Under the pieces are notes generated by a model. It searched no databases, was not told the origin of the DNA, and worked only from the letters and a program-made list of their open reading frames with translations. A stretch of 64,000 bases of DNA, from NCBI RefSeq assembly GCF_014696615.1, contig NZ_JACJQJ010000029.1, positions 1-64,000 on the forward strand, given 5' to 3'. How positions within the stretch are numbered: position 1 is the first letter of the stretch; every line of letters starts with the position of its first letter. This document shows positions 52,870-62,266 of this stretch, in pieces. A program made the translations under genes and the position numbers. Origin of the DNA: Nostoc linckia FACHB-104. Lineage in GTDB: Bacteria; Cyanobacteriota; Cyanobacteriia; Cyanobacteriales; Nostocaceae.

Positions 52870-53406
52870 TTAAGCATGATGTTTCCAATCATAAGTTAAT
52901 TGCAATAACCCAGATTCATAGGTTTCAACATTTTTCAATACCAGTAATGTTTCTAAACTGGCATCTTTACAGATTAGGGGAATTCCATCACCCAAAATAA
53001 TCGGGTGGATGGAGAGAATCAATTGATCAAGCAGACTGTGGCTCATAAAATAATGGATGATCTCGCCCCCGCCAACCAACCAGAGATCCCGCCCAGGTGA
53101 TTGACGCAACCTGTTAATGAAATCCTTCAAATCACCGCCGATAAATTCTACGTTGTTGTCTACTTGACCTTGGAGAGTATTGGAAAAAACAAAACCTTGC
53201 TTACCTTTGTATGGATATTCGCCAAATCCAAGCAGTTGGTGATAGGTTTTGCTACCCATAAGTACTGTGTCAATTTGGTCAAAAAACTTAGCGTAACCAT
53301 AATCTTGATCTGTAAATAGCCAATCTACTTCGCCTGATGTTCTCGCAATATATCCATCAAGGCTAGAGGCGATAAATAACCGTATTTTTCGCATATTCAC
53401 CTTCAT
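52870..53406 (-). CDS. Dihydrofolate reductase-like protein (RibD C-terminal family)
   Basis: 178 residues of the RibD-C/DHFR fold: RLFIASSLDGYIARTSGEVD at the N-terminus, VLMGSKTYHQL, LWLVGGGEIIHYFM (nucleotide-binding GG) and the ILGDGIPL motif. Members are NADPH-dependent reductases; many are stand-alone and of unknown substrate. Two starts are possible, MKVN at 53406 or MRKI four codons on. Monocistronic. Confidence 0.85.
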   Translation of the reverse strand: MKVNMRKIRLFIASSLDGYIARTSGEVDWLFTDQDYGYAKFFDQIDTVLMGSKTYHQLLGFGEYPYKGKQGFVFSNTLQGQVDNNVEFIGGDLKDFINRLRQSPGRDLWLVGGGEIIHYFMSHSLLDQLILSIHPIILGDGIPLICKDASLETLLVLKNVETYESGLLQLTYDWKHHA

Positions 53407-53717
53407 TCAGTTTTACAGATGAGGTTTCCGTTTCTCAACCGCGTAACAACTTAGCTCAGAATAATTAATTAAACTCTCAGCTTGCTTACACAACTGAAAA
53501 TTTAACCATAGCTCCCTACATATATCAAAACCGCCCTAAACTAACTCTGGGGCGGCTTTGAGAGAAGAATTGTACATGGGGCTTTATAGCTTTATTGCCC
53601 CGGTTTCTGTATAAGAGGTTCTGTATGTATGTGTATACAAGATGCTTTTGACCCATTCCGGAAAAAATTTAGAACTTGTATGTTCCCATACTAGAGTCTG
53701 GGTAATGGGGGATGAGG
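53407..53717. other. Spacer, no gene
   Basis: About 310 bases. It contains an AAACCGCC/GGGGCGGCTTT inverted word near 53530-53560, perhaps a terminator remnant. No other feature. Confidence 0.35.
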
Positions 53718-53820
53718 AATATAAACCAATACGGTTCCGTGAAGAAGATTTTCTGTTGAGGTAGGCAGAGGAAGCAGAGGGAGAGAAAAAAGGCTGAGCC
53801 GAACTGTATTGGAATATAAA
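53718..53820. mobile_element. MITE with perfect 8-bp target-site duplication
   Basis: The 87-bp element 53726-53812 has terminal repeats CCAATACGGTTCCG and CGGAACTGTATTGG-type ends (one mismatch region). It is flanked on both sides by AATATAAA (53718-53725 and 53813-53820). Such a duplication shows a genuine transposition event. The interior is AGGCAGAGGAAGCAGAGG-rich. No coding capacity. Confidence 0.85.
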
Positions 53821-54294
53821 CACCAAATACCAAATGACAATTGAAAGTTATAATTTGCGATGTTAATATTTAGAGCATTAATAATATTAATTAATCATTA
53901 TTTGAAATTACATAATTCATCGAAGAATTACATTAAATAAACTGAATAAATGAGCTTGCTCTGCCTAGAGAGTGATTTTATCGCCGGAATTCTCTAATTC
54001 ATTTTCATTCTCCAGATTGATGCGTGCTTTAATAAATCCAGATAAAAATAAATTATCGAACCTCAGATGAAGAGTTAACAACTTCAAATATCATATAACT
54101 CTTGAATAAGAATTATTATAAATTAATTTGTTATTCAAGTTATACAGAAGTTCATTTCTTCGCTAGGTTTATGAGCAAAATCAAGATGGAAGCACACCTA
54201 AAAAAAGGGAGTTTTCAATTAACCGAATTTAGGTAGATGCTTCTGTGTTGAAGTCCAAGTTATGCGTTTTTAGCGCTGTTATTGAGGAATAAAA
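53821..54294. other. Spacer upstream of the exported low-temperature-like protein
   Basis: About 470 AT-rich bases without gene or repeat. It presumably contains the promoter of the next gene. Confidence 0.4.
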
Positions 54295-54654
54295 ATGAAA
54301 ATTATTGCTTTGGTCTCATCCATCTTACGTCCAGTACGTTTTTTAGTTCTCGCTTTTACCTGCACACTGCTCTTTGTATCTAATGCATTCCCTGCTTTTG
54401 CAATTGATAGCTATCAAAGCAATCCAGAAGAAGCCACTACACAACTTTTGGAAACTCAACGCAAGACTGACGAAGTAGGCAGATCTAACCCCCTAGGATT
54501 GAAAGAAGTTCAAAAGAAATCAAATGAGGGACTGAACGAAGTTCAAGGTGATGCAGATATCGACAAAATGAAACGTCCTGAAAATTCCACTAGTTCAACC
54601 TCAGTAGAAGATAATATCGAAAACTTTTTGGAAAAAGTAACAGGCAAGAAGTAA
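54295..54654 (+). CDS. Exported protein resembling cyanobacterial low-temperature-induced proteins
   Basis: 119 residues with a clear signal peptide (FLVLAFTCTLLFVSNAFPAFA, cleavage about residue 36) and a small, charged mature part: YQSNPEEATTQLLETQRKTD, GLKEVQKKSNEGLNEVQGDA. I recall this motif from proteins annotated as low-temperature-induced in Nostoc. The mature chain is helical and hydrophilic, with no cysteines, so a lumenal or periplasmic stress role is likely. A terminator follows at 54667. Confidence 0.65.
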   Translation: MKIIALVSSILRPVRFLVLAFTCTLLFVSNAFPAFAIDSYQSNPEEATTQLLETQRKTDEVGRSNPLGLKEVQKKSNEGLNEVQGDADIDKMKRPENSTSSTSVEDNIENFLEKVTGKK

Positions 54655-54666
54655 GCCACGAATAGT

Positions 54667-54697
54667 CCTCAGAGTAATAGTCTGAGGCTATGTTTTG
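54667..54697 (+). terminator. Terminator of the exported stress protein gene
   Basis: Stem CCTCAGA / TCTGAGG with a 7-base loop and a TGTTTTGATTTT tail, 13 bases after the stop. Confidence 0.7.
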
Positions 54698-54769
54698 ATT
54701 TTCGCCTGATTCTAGGTCTAAGCTAGCATCAGGTTATCTTCCAAAATAGTTTATAATCTCTTAATGTAA

Positions 54770-54804
54770 AAGCATCTTGATAACTATAAATATTCAAGAT
54801 GCTT
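54770..54804. other. Hairpin in the spacer before dps
   Basis: AAGCATCTTGA / TCAAGATGCTT with a 13-base AT-rich loop. No T-run. It could be a second terminator or a regulatory hairpin. The rest of the spacer (54698-54985) shows no other feature. Confidence 0.4.
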
Positions 54805-54985
54805 ATTACAATTGATAAAAAATAATAGATAGTTCAAATTTTAATATTTACGCATCTGTCAATTAGCATAAAAAATAATTATTGAGTTTATGTTTAAGAC
54901 AATTAACATTATTTCTGTGGGCTGATGTAGTTTAAGGATGAAATTTGGACACTTAATAAATAAGTTCGCCAAAAGAGAGAAAGTC

Positions 54986-55525
54986 ATGCCTAAGCCAAAC
55001 ATTGGATTAACAGAACAACAGCGTCAAGGTGTAATTGATTTACTAAATAAAGATTTAGCAGATTCTTATGTGCTGTTAGTCAGAACGAAAAAGTATCACT
55101 GGGATGTTGTCGGGCCTCAGTTTCGCACCCTGCACCAACTATGGGAAGAACACTACGAGAAACTGACTGAAAATATCGATGCGATCGCAGAGCGGATTCG
55201 GACTTTGGGTGGTTACCCTGTAGGTACATTAGAGGGATTTTTACAGATTGCTACCCTGAAAGAAAAAGCTGGAAAAATTCCGACAGCTACAGGAATGGTA
55301 GCTCAACTAGTAGAAGATCATGAGCAGGTAATTCGTAACCTCAGGGAACACGTGAATAGCTCTAGCGAAGATTTCAACGATGAAGGAACTGCTGACTTTT
55401 TAACTGGATTGATGGAAGAGCATGAACAGATCGCTTGGATGCTGCGCTCCTTTATTGAAGGACAAGCATTGGAAGCAACCAGCCAACCTTCAGCGGCTGA
55501 TACTCAAACTCCTGTAGGTGTATAG
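54986..55525 (+). CDS. dps: Dps-type DNA-protection ferritin
   Basis: 179 residues from the ATG at 54986; an ATG at 54938 has its AAGG with no spacing and is less likely. Four-helix Dps fold with KKYHWDVVGPQFRTLHQLWE and HYEKLTENIDAIAERIRTLG, which hold the intersubunit ferroxidase ligands (His, Asp, Glu). Dps dodecamers oxidise iron with peroxide and can bind DNA. The C-terminal tail (ATSQPSAADTQTPVGV) is Ala/Thr-rich. Cyanobacteria usually carry several Dps paralogues. Confidence 0.92.
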   Translation: MPKPNIGLTEQQRQGVIDLLNKDLADSYVLLVRTKKYHWDVVGPQFRTLHQLWEEHYEKLTENIDAIAERIRTLGGYPVGTLEGFLQIATLKEKAGKIPTATGMVAQLVEDHEQVIRNLREHVNSSSEDFNDEGTADFLTGLMEEHEQIAWMLRSFIEGQALEATSQPSAADTQTPVGV

Positions 55526-55693
55526 GCTAATAAAGTTGGTTCAGGGTTAGGGATAAGCGCGACAAGTTTTCTTTTAATTGAAAAGGATTGAAAGGGTAAA
55601 GGTTGCAATTAATCCTTTACCCTTTTTACCCTTCCCCTTTCCCCAACCACAAACATATAAAAAATTGCAATAAAAAGATTTAAGGAGATTCCA
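55526..55693. other. Spacer dps / ChaB-domain gene
   Basis: Contains AAGGGTAAAGG and CCTTTACCC complementary words near 55588-55625 that can form a terminator-like hairpin, and a TAAGGAG ribosome site at 55681. Confidence 0.5.
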
Positions 55694-56461
55694 GTGGCAG
55701 AAACCTATATAGCAGAACGTACTATTTCATCTGTATTTAAAGAACAGAAGCAAGTTGATGATGTAATTCGGCGTTTGTTAGATCGGGGTGTACCGAGAGA
55801 TCATATTTCTGTGTTGGGCAGAAACTTTGAATCAGAAACTCGAATTGCTGGGTTTATTACCAAGAGAGATGTAATTTTGGGAGGTTTAAGAACAGGAGCA
55901 ATTTTTGGTTCCTTGTTTGGTTCCTTTCTCAGCCTGCTTACGGGTGTAGGCGTGCTGTTCATTCCTTTTGTTGGGCCAATTGTTGCCGCTGGCCCCATTA
56001 GTGCGGTGTTACTGGGGGCTGCAACAGGCGCGATCGCAGGTAGCGCTGGTGCGGGATTAGTATCAGTTCTCACGGCTTTAGGAATGCCAGAAGATAAAGC
56101 CACAATTTACCAAACCCGCTTACAAGCTGGCGAGTTTTTATTAATGGCAGAAGTCCCAAGCGATCGCACTGGCGAATTTCAATTATTATTAGAAAGTGCT
56201 GGCGGTGAAGAAATTCACAGTAATGAGAAAATCTTAGCTCGTCCTTGTCCTGGCCTTTGCAACCGCCCAGAAGACTTATCGCCAGAAGTTCGCTCTCATT
56301 TATCGAATGAAGCACAACGCACATTTATTGAACGCTATAACGTCACCCTAACGGAAACTAGCGACGAGTTCACAGCCGAACAAGCAGCTTGGGATGCAGT
56401 GCGTCAGCAATTTGATGAAGATGAAAATGGTGTTTGGTCAAAGTCTAAGATAAAAGCTTGA
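55694..56461 (+). CDS. Glycine-zipper membrane protein with C-terminal ChaB domain
   Basis: 255 residues, GTG start with a strong TAAGGAG 8 bases upstream. N-terminal part (1-55, [20 protein letters not shown]) resembles the heat-induced stress protein YflT/DUF1269 type. The middle is a glycine-rich pair of membrane hairpins ([20 protein letters not shown], then [19 protein letters not shown]). The C-terminal 60 residues match ChaB ([38 protein letters not shown]). ChaB is named from cation transport regulation in E. coli. This fusion likely serves general stress. Confidence 0.8.
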   Translation: MAETYIAERTISSVFKEQKQVDDVIRRLLDRGVPRDHISVLGRNFESETRIAGFITKRDVILGGLRTGAIFGSLFGSFLSLLTGVGVLFIPFVGPIVAAGPISAVLLGAATGAIAGSAGAGLVSVLTALGMPEDKATIYQTRLQAGEFLLMAEVPSDRTGEFQLLLESAGGEEIHSNEKILARPCPGLCNRPEDLSPEVRSHLSNEAQRTFIERYNVTLTETSDEFTAEQAAWDAVRQQFDEDENGVWSKSKIKA

Positions 56462-56639
56462 TTTTTGACAACTAATTATAAATCCAGATAAAAACAGATG
56501 AATGCAGATTTATCTGTTTTTATCTGCAATTTGATCAACAATAATTAAGCGTTAATACCTACTCAATAACGCTAAAAAACATATAAATGTATTTTATTTT
56601 TGCTCAGACGCGATTAATCGCGCTTCTTCAATTACAGTA
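56462..56639. other. Convergent spacer
   Basis: 178 bases between convergent genes, AT-rich, with ATCTGTTTTTATCTG-type repeats around 56485-56525 (AACAGATGAATGCAGATTTATC) that could form a hairpin. Confidence 0.4.
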
Positions 56640-57041
56640 TTAGGGCAATTTATAGCTAGCAACGCGGATAGTTAACTTACCTTTATTGGGGTCTTGGCTA
56701 AATACAAATGCCCCTTCTTCCGTTTCACCGCCAGATAAAAAGTCTATCTGTTGTTCCCCAGTTTCTGTAACTTTGCCGTTAATTTCTAACTCAGCCATGA
56801 TTTGCACTGATTCGGCTGTATCTCCACCTTTATTGATCACTTCAAAAGGGACATAAAACTGTCCATTAATTTGGCGCGTTCTTTGTTTGTTAATGATGGA
56901 TACTATGGGTGGTTGATTTTTGTCATTTAGCCAAGTGAATCCCACCATCCCGATAATTACTGTGAGGATAAATGAGGCAGCAGTAAATGTGATCCATTCA
57001 GCAAGCGATCGCTCTTCATGCTGGTTATCTTGATTATTCAT
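56640..57041 (-). CDS. TIGR02588 family protein
   Basis: 133 residues from the ATG at 57041. One membrane anchor (WITFTAASFILTVIIGMVGF) is followed by a soluble Ig-like domain (FYVPFEVINKGGDTAESVQI). It overlaps the stop of the upstream TIGR02587 gene by 4 bases, so the pair is translationally coupled and surely functions together. The function of the pair is unknown to me; it recurs as a pair in many cyanobacteria and some proteobacteria. Confidence 0.82.
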   Translation of the reverse strand: MNNQDNQHEERSLAEWITFTAASFILTVIIGMVGFTWLNDKNQPPIVSIINKQRTRQINGQFYVPFEVINKGGDTAESVQIMAELEINGKVTETGEQQIDFLSGGETEEGAFVFSQDPNKGKLTIRVASYKLP

Positions 57042-57907
57042 ATCGCTAACCTGCCAGCTGCACCACCAATGGTTGCAGGTAATCCTAACATTAAAGTGTG
57101 ATCTAACCACATTGTCCAGGGGTCACTCAAACTCAACTTTTGAAAGAACCACAGCATCAGCGCAGCGGCTAACAGTGAAACTAAATAAGACATAATGGTT
57201 TCGCTTGATGGGCGTTGAAAAATTCCTTTTTGTTGTCTGCGCTTTTGCTGGTCGGAAAAACCTGCCTGAAACACTATGCCATAGGAAATCACCAACGATG
57301 TAGCGATAATCACTAGCAACCACGGAGGTGAAACTGTGGCTGCTAGCATGGGAATTTCATCTGTGGGGGCAATGTTAAATGCAATTACGGTCGCACCAAT
57401 AAGAGTGGCACCTAAATCAGAGAGGGTGGCGTGTAAGTTACTCCGTGGTTTCTTAGTTGTTTGCCCTTCAGTATTGGTACTATCAGTATCCCCTAAAAAT
57501 TGATTAGCTAATGCTACACCAAGAGTAAATGGTACACTTTCAAAGATGATTTTGCCTAGTGCTTCTCTCAGAGAAGTTTGCGGTGTCAGTTCTTGTAACA
57601 AAAAGAGCATCAAGCTAGAGCAAGCTAGCCCGATCGCCATTGCTTCTATAGTATCTATTATATCTTCGTAAGCTCGTCTACTATGTCTGCGTTTGCGGAA
57701 GCCTTCTGCTTGGTTAACTAAGAATACGCCAATAAACATCAAGGCGATCGCTAACATCATCATGGGTGGTTTTGCTAGCGATCCAATCCACCATACTTCC
57801 ATTGTGTACAACAAGGGAATTCCAAACAAAAAGCCGCCACAGGTTCCCCTAATGATGTCATTAATCTCACTTTTCCATATATTTTTTTTACGATATTTTT
57901 TGGACAC
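57038..57907 (-). CDS. TIGR02587 family integral membrane protein (DUF2391)
   Basis: 289 residues with about seven hydrophobic segments, including GTCGGFLFGIPLLYTMEVWW, MMMLAIALMFIGVFLV, and TIGGAAGRLAI at the end. Position and length match the TIGR02587 family, partner of TIGR02588. Function not known. Confidence 0.85.
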   Translation of the reverse strand: MSKKYRKKNIWKSEINDIIRGTCGGFLFGIPLLYTMEVWWIGSLAKPPMMMLAIALMFIGVFLVNQAEGFRKRRHSRRAYEDIIDTIEAMAIGLACSSLMLFLLQELTPQTSLREALGKIIFESVPFTLGVALANQFLGDTDSTNTEGQTTKKPRSNLHATLSDLGATLIGATVIAFNIAPTDEIPMLAATVSPPWLLVIIATSLVISYGIVFQAGFSDQQKRRQQKGIFQRPSSETIMSYLVSLLAAALMLWFFQKLSLSDPWTMWLDHTLMLGLPATIGGAAGRLAI

Positions 57908-58217
57908 TACTAAATTTTCCTTTCAGTTAAAACTTACTGAGTTATTGTTAGTCTAAAATAAGTAATTAATTGGGCAGTAATCAAGAGCGATCGCTTACTC
58001 AAGCATGGGTGTAAGCTAATCCCAAATACTTACTTGATTTATGATTTAGGAAGATTTTTATTATTTATTATAGAAGCTTCTAATTTTGCATCTATCTTGG
58101 GTAGAGAAAATCAGAAAGTCATTTACTTTCTCGTGATAGATGCGAATGTTGTATTTTCTAGTCTAAATTATTTTTGTTACTAATAATTCAACTTACTAAG
58201 AGTGCAGGTAAAAACTT
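57908..58217. other. Spacer between divergent genes
   Basis: 310 AT-rich bases that should contain both promoters. AAAATCAGAAAGTCATTTAC and its neighbourhood show no clear element. Confidence 0.35.
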
Positions 58218-58400
58218 ATGAGTATTGAAAAAAGAGTAGAAGCTACCGCCAAGAATATCGAAGGTAAAGCTCAGGAAATAATGGGAGAAGTAACTGGTAA
58301 CCCAGCAGATAAAGCTGAAGGTAAAGCAAAGCAAGCTGAAGCCCAAGTTACACACACCACCGAAAACATTAAAGATGAACTCAAAAAGGCTATAGATTAG
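58218..58400 (+). CDS. CsbD family stress protein
   Basis: 60 residues, highly charged, composed almost wholly of Lys, Glu and Ala: EKRVEATAKNIEGKAQEIMG and NPADKAEGKAKQAEAQ. This is the CsbD-like domain; the family is induced by sigma-B in Bacillus and by general stress in cyanobacteria. No membrane segment. Its original terminator (58641) is now separated by an inverted-repeat insertion. Confidence 0.9.
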   Translation: MSIEKRVEATAKNIEGKAQEIMGEVTGNPADKAEGKAKQAEAQVTHTTENIKDELKKAID

Positions 58401-58482
58401 TTATCTAGGTCAGAATTTTGAGTGCAACCTTTGATAATAATTCGTAATTCGTAATTACGAAATTTTGACGGAATCTCAGCCT

Positions 58483-58596
58483 CTATAGGATTCATATTTG
58501 ATTTTTGAAATTACATGTGTATGGTGCTTTAGCAATAGCGTAATGCACATCGCGAGTCACTGAAATTCTTTCAAAAATCAAATTGTATTCCTATAG
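58483..58596. repeat. MITE-like element with CTATAGGA ends
   Basis: 114 bases. Left arm CTATAGGATTCATATTTGAT, right arm its counterpart ending TTGTATTCCTATAG; the arms agree over about 30 bases, with ATTTGATTTTTGAAA in common. It lies between the CsbD gene and the terminator at 58641. No transposase. Confidence 0.7.
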
Positions 58597-58640
58597 CTTT
58601 ATCAATGTATTAATGAATTGTAGAGAATTGGTATAAATTG

Positions 58641-58684
58641 TAGAACTCCATTTTTGTAAAGAAAGTGGAGTTCTATTCTTTTTA
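58641..58684 (+). terminator. Terminator, probably of the CsbD gene
   Basis: Stem TAGAACTCCA / TGGAGTTCTA with a 15-base loop and TTCTTTTT tail on the plus strand. Confidence 0.7.
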
Positions 58685-58731
58685 AGAAAGGTAATAAATT
58701 AACTCTAGCCATGAGCCTGATATTATGGGGC

Positions 58732-59004
58732 TTAATAACTGCTACGACCAGTTATTAAGCCCCATAAGAAAATAGCAATTATTGCGCCGATGACAGCAAT
58801 AATTAGGCTAGGAATACTGAGAGAAGCAGCAGCAAATGTTGCTCCTGGTGGACTTAAGAAAGAAACTAAAGTTCCTCCAATCAAAGCACCAATTATACCT
58901 AAAACCATTGTCGAAACAATTCCGCCACCCTGACGACCTGGGTAAATAGCTTTAGCTATAGCGCCAGCAATAATACCAAGAACAACCCAAGCAAGAAGGT
59001 TCAT
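58732..59004 (-). CDS. GlsB/YeaQ/YmgE family stress membrane protein
   Basis: 90 residues with three hydrophobic segments and glycine zippers: WVVLGIIAGAIAKAIYPG, GIIGALIGGTLVSFL, LIIAVIGAIIAIFLWGLITG. Typical of the family of small stress-induced inner membrane proteins. It is convergent with the CsbD gene, and the two often share stress induction. Confidence 0.9.
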   Translation of the reverse strand: MNLLAWVVLGIIAGAIAKAIYPGRQGGGIVSTMVLGIIGALIGGTLVSFLSPPGATFAAASLSIPSLIIAVIGAIIAIFLWGLITGRSSY

Positions 59005-59507
59005 AATATTCTATACCAAATGTAGTTACTAGGTTATTGATTACAGTCTAAAGTGACTTCTGCCATAAGAGATAAGTATAAATTGTAAAAAAAAATTGCC
59101 TGATACTGCTTAAAAAATAAATTGCGATATATACCTAGATTAAATTCTGCAAGTAACCATCCCAAAAAAAATTCTAGGCTTGGTATTTATACTATTCAAG
59201 CAACTTAGATATCCAGTTTGTTGTCGCAACTTAAAATTACTAAAAACTCGCAAAATATCACATACAATTACGGAACAAGGTGCAGGGAGCAGGTGAAAAA
59301 TTACAGCAGTTTGCAATTAAATAAAGAGAATTAAAGATAAAAATTCTTGTTCCCCCTCCTGGCTCCTGCCTTGCCATAGCGATAATTTTTAACACCGAGC
59401 TACTTACATTGCCGAAAAATATTTGGTAAAAAGAAGATGTACAAACCCTTATATTTCGCTACATGATCCTCAAGTGACCCGTACATTTATCTCTACAGTA
59501 AGTATTA
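59005..59507. other. Spacer, no gene
   Basis: About 500 bases. Contains GTTCCCCCTCCTGGCTCCTG and its near complement (GGTGCAGGGAGCAGGTG) at 59279-59370, which may form a weak inverted repeat. No gene is seen. Confidence 0.4.
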
Positions 59508-60371
59508 ATGTTTCGTGTAAATCCAGACAATCTCGATCTCATTCTGCTTGAAGAAGCAGTTTGGGTTTTGCTTGGAGAAGTCAATCTACCGAGTTACGAC
59601 TTTTCTCTTTCTCAATTCTTTGCTTGTCGTCGGCCGTGGAATCGCCCTGAGCAAATTACAGCGATTGGGAGATTTGGGGCAGTAACTAATTACGATGAGC
59701 TATATCAACAATTGGCAGCAGATGGTATATTCTTGGTTCACTCACCGGAACAACATCTTCTTGCCAGCGAGTTACCGCGTTGGTATCCTCTGCTGGAAGG
59801 ACTAACACCCAAAAGTTTTTGGTTTTCGGAACCACCTGATATTGCAATTCTAGAACAGACAATTGGACTACCGCTTTTTCTCAAAGGTAGTCGTCAAACC
59901 AGCCGTCACAAAGCCGCACTTTCAATCATTCGTTCGTCTGAGGATTACTACCGAGCAATCAAGGCTTACAAAGAAGATCCGATTTTGCATTACCAAGACC
60001 TTGTTTGCAGAGAATTTGTCCAACTACGACCTGTACCATCAGAGTTGACTGAGAAAATCCCTGCATCTTTCGAGTTCCGCTCATTTTGGTGGCGAGGGCA
60101 ATGTGTGGGAGCAGCGCAATACTGGTCAACCTCTTATGATTGGAATCAACAAGAACATAAAGCAGCTCTCTTGGTTGCTAGTGAGGCTGCAATGCGCCTC
60201 AATCTACCATTTGTGGTAATTGATGTTGCACAAAAAATCAATGGTGAGTGGGTTGTGATTGAGTGTAATGATGGACAAGAGAGTGGATATGCAGCTATTT
60301 CTCCGTTTACATTGTGGCAAAATTTGATTGCTAAGGAGAAAGAATTATTTGGTAACAAAAAATTGGGGTAA
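59508..60371 (+). CDS. ATP-grasp domain protein
   Basis: 287 residues with an ATP-grasp-like fold: FLKGSRQTSRHKAALSI (nucleotide-binding Lys), CREFVQLRPVP, EFRSFWWRGQCVGAAQYW and the Mg-binding end FVVIDVAQKINGEWVVIECN. It resembles DUF4343-type proteins. Substrate unknown; it could ligate amino acids or peptides. Monocistronic, convergent with ftsH. Confidence 0.75.
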   Translation: MFRVNPDNLDLILLEEAVWVLLGEVNLPSYDFSLSQFFACRRPWNRPEQITAIGRFGAVTNYDELYQQLAADGIFLVHSPEQHLLASELPRWYPLLEGLTPKSFWFSEPPDIAILEQTIGLPLFLKGSRQTSRHKAALSIIRSSEDYYRAIKAYKEDPILHYQDLVCREFVQLRPVPSELTEKIPASFEFRSFWWRGQCVGAAQYWSTSYDWNQQEHKAALLVASEAAMRLNLPFVVIDVAQKINGEWVVIECNDGQESGYAAISPFTLWQNLIAKEKELFGNKKLG

Positions 60372-60404
60372 CTCTGAGACTCCAGAATTACCCCAATTTT
60401 AAAT
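60359..60404. terminator. Bidirectional terminator between ATP-grasp gene and ftsH
   Basis: AAATTGGGGTAA and TTACCCCAATTTT pair around a 17-base loop, with A-run before and T-run after, so it can end transcription from both sides. The left arm includes the stop codon of the ATP-grasp gene. Confidence 0.75.
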
Positions 60405-60427
60405 TTTCAATTTATAGAAGCGATCGC

Positions 60428-62266
60428 TTATGCAAAAGCGGCAGTTTTGACATCGTTATTTGCCAAAATTTCTTGCAATTCATCGGCATCTACTGTTTCT
60501 TTGTCAACCAGCATATCCGCGATTTGATCAAGGATATGACGGTTATTCATCAATACTTCTTTAGCGCGAGTATAGGCTACATCTACCAGTTTGCGGACTT
60601 CTTCATCAATTGCCGCAGCTGTTTCTTCTGAGAAGTCACGCTCTGACATGATATCGCGACCGAGGAACATATTACCTTGCTGGCGACCAAGGGCTACGGG
60701 GCCAAGTTTATCACTCATCCCAAAGCGGGTGATCATTTGACGAGCAACACGGGCTACTTGTTGTAGGTCATTAGAAGCACCAGTGGTAACTTCTTCTTCT
60801 CCAAAGATTAATTCTTCGGCAATCCGGCCGCCTAAAGCTACTGCCATTTGGTTTTCCAAATAAGCGCGGCTGTATAAGCCAGTATCCATCCGGTCTTCGC
60901 TAGGAGTAAACCAAGTTAAACCACCAGCACGACCGCGAGGAATGATGCTAATCTTTTGTACTGGGTCATAGTCTGGCATTAACGCACCGACTAAAGCGTG
61001 ACCGGCTTCGTGATATGCAACCAAAGTCTTGCGCTTTTCGCTCATGACGCGGTCTTTCTTCTCTGGGCCAGCTAACACGCGGTCAATTGCGTCATTAATT
61101 TCATCCATCGAAATTTCCGTTAAATTCCGCCGTGCTGCTAAAATTGCGGCTTCATTTAACAAGTTGGATAAATCTGCACCAGTAAAACCAGGGGTACGGC
61201 GAGCAATTCTATCTAAGTCCACATCCTTAGCTAAGGTCTTACCACGGGCGTGAACTTTGAGGATTTCGCTACGTCCAGCATAGTCGGGACGGTCTACTAC
61301 TACCTGACGGTCAAAACGACCAGGACGCAACAGCGCTGCATCTAGTACATCAGGACGGTTGGTAGCAGCAATAATGATGATACCAGTGTTACCTTCAAAG
61401 CCATCCATTTCGGTGAGTAGCTGGTTGAGGGTTTGTTCCCGTTCATCGTTACCACCGCCTAAACCAGCACCCCGTTGACGACCTACAGCGTCAATTTCAT
61501 CGATGAAGACGATACAGGGAGCATTGGATTTGGCTTGCTCGAACAAGTCACGGACGCGGGAAGCACCCACACCCACAAACATTTCTACGAACTCAGAACC
61601 AGAGATAGAGAAGAATGGTACACCAGCTTCCCCAGCAACCGCACGAGCTAGGAGGGTTTTACCTGTCCCTGGAGGGCCAACTAGCAATACACCTTTAGGA
61701 ATTTTCGCGCCAACAGCAGTAAAGCGATCGGCGTTTTTCAAAAAGTCTACGACTTCATTTAATTCCAGCTTGGCTTGGTCAATACCAGCGACATCACCGA
61801 AAGTAACCTGGGTTTGAGGTTCCATTTGCACTCTGGCTTTAGACTTACCAAAGTTCATGGCTTGGCTACCAGGGCCACTTTGAGCGCGGCGGAGTAAGAA
61901 AAATAAGCCTACTAGAAGCAATACTGGGAAAAATAAGCTACTTAATGCCTTAAACCAAAATCCTTCGTCGGTTTGAGGCAAAACAGAAATATCAACGCCT
62001 TTGGCAGTAAGAGTATTAATTAAGTCAGGGTCATTGACTAATGTGACTACTTTTTTATTACCGTCTCTAGATGTGACCAAGGCTGTAGAACGGTCTGCAC
62101 TTAAACTGACTTTATCTATTCTGCCTTTTTCAACTTCTTGAATAAATTGGCTGTAACGTAATGGTTCTCGGCTTTGGGGTTGCTTATCAAAAAATGCTGT
62201 CCCTAAAGCAATTACAACTATAAAAAGCAGTGCGTACAGCCCCGCGTTTCTCCATCTTTTATTCAC
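60428..62266 (-). CDS. ftsH: ATP-dependent zinc metalloprotease FtsH
   Basis: 612 residues: a membrane anchor (10-26), a periplasmic/lumenal loop, a second helix (112-125), AAA+ domain with Walker A GPPGTGKT (197-204), Walker B IDEID (255-259), and zinc motif HEAGH (419-423). It degrades damaged membrane proteins; in cyanobacteria FtsH hexamers remove D1 of photosystem II. The N-terminus [20 protein letters not shown] resembles the FtsH3-type of Synechocystis, in my recollection, but paralogue assignment needs phylogeny. A strong AGGAGG lies before the start. Confidence 0.96.
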   Translation of the reverse strand: MNKRWRNAGLYALLFIVVIALGTAFFDKQPQSREPLRYSQFIQEVEKGRIDKVSLSADRSTALVTSRDGNKKVVTLVNDPDLINTLTAKGVDISVLPQTDEGFWFKALSSLFFPVLLLVGLFFLLRRAQSGPGSQAMNFGKSKARVQMEPQTQVTFGDVAGIDQAKLELNEVVDFLKNADRFTAVGAKIPKGVLLVGPPGTGKTLLARAVAGEAGVPFFSISGSEFVEMFVGVGASRVRDLFEQAKSNAPCIVFIDEIDAVGRQRGAGLGGGNDEREQTLNQLLTEMDGFEGNTGIIIIAATNRPDVLDAALLRPGRFDRQVVVDRPDYAGRSEILKVHARGKTLAKDVDLDRIARRTPGFTGADLSNLLNEAAILAARRNLTEISMDEINDAIDRVLAGPEKKDRVMSEKRKTLVAYHEAGHALVGALMPDYDPVQKISIIPRGRAGGLTWFTPSEDRMDTGLYSRAYLENQMAVALGGRIAEELIFGEEEVTTGASNDLQQVARVARQMITRFGMSDKLGPVALGRQQGNMFLGRDIMSERDFSEETAAAIDEEVRKLVDVAYTRAKEVLMNNRHILDQIADMLVDKETVDADELQEILANNDVKTAAFA

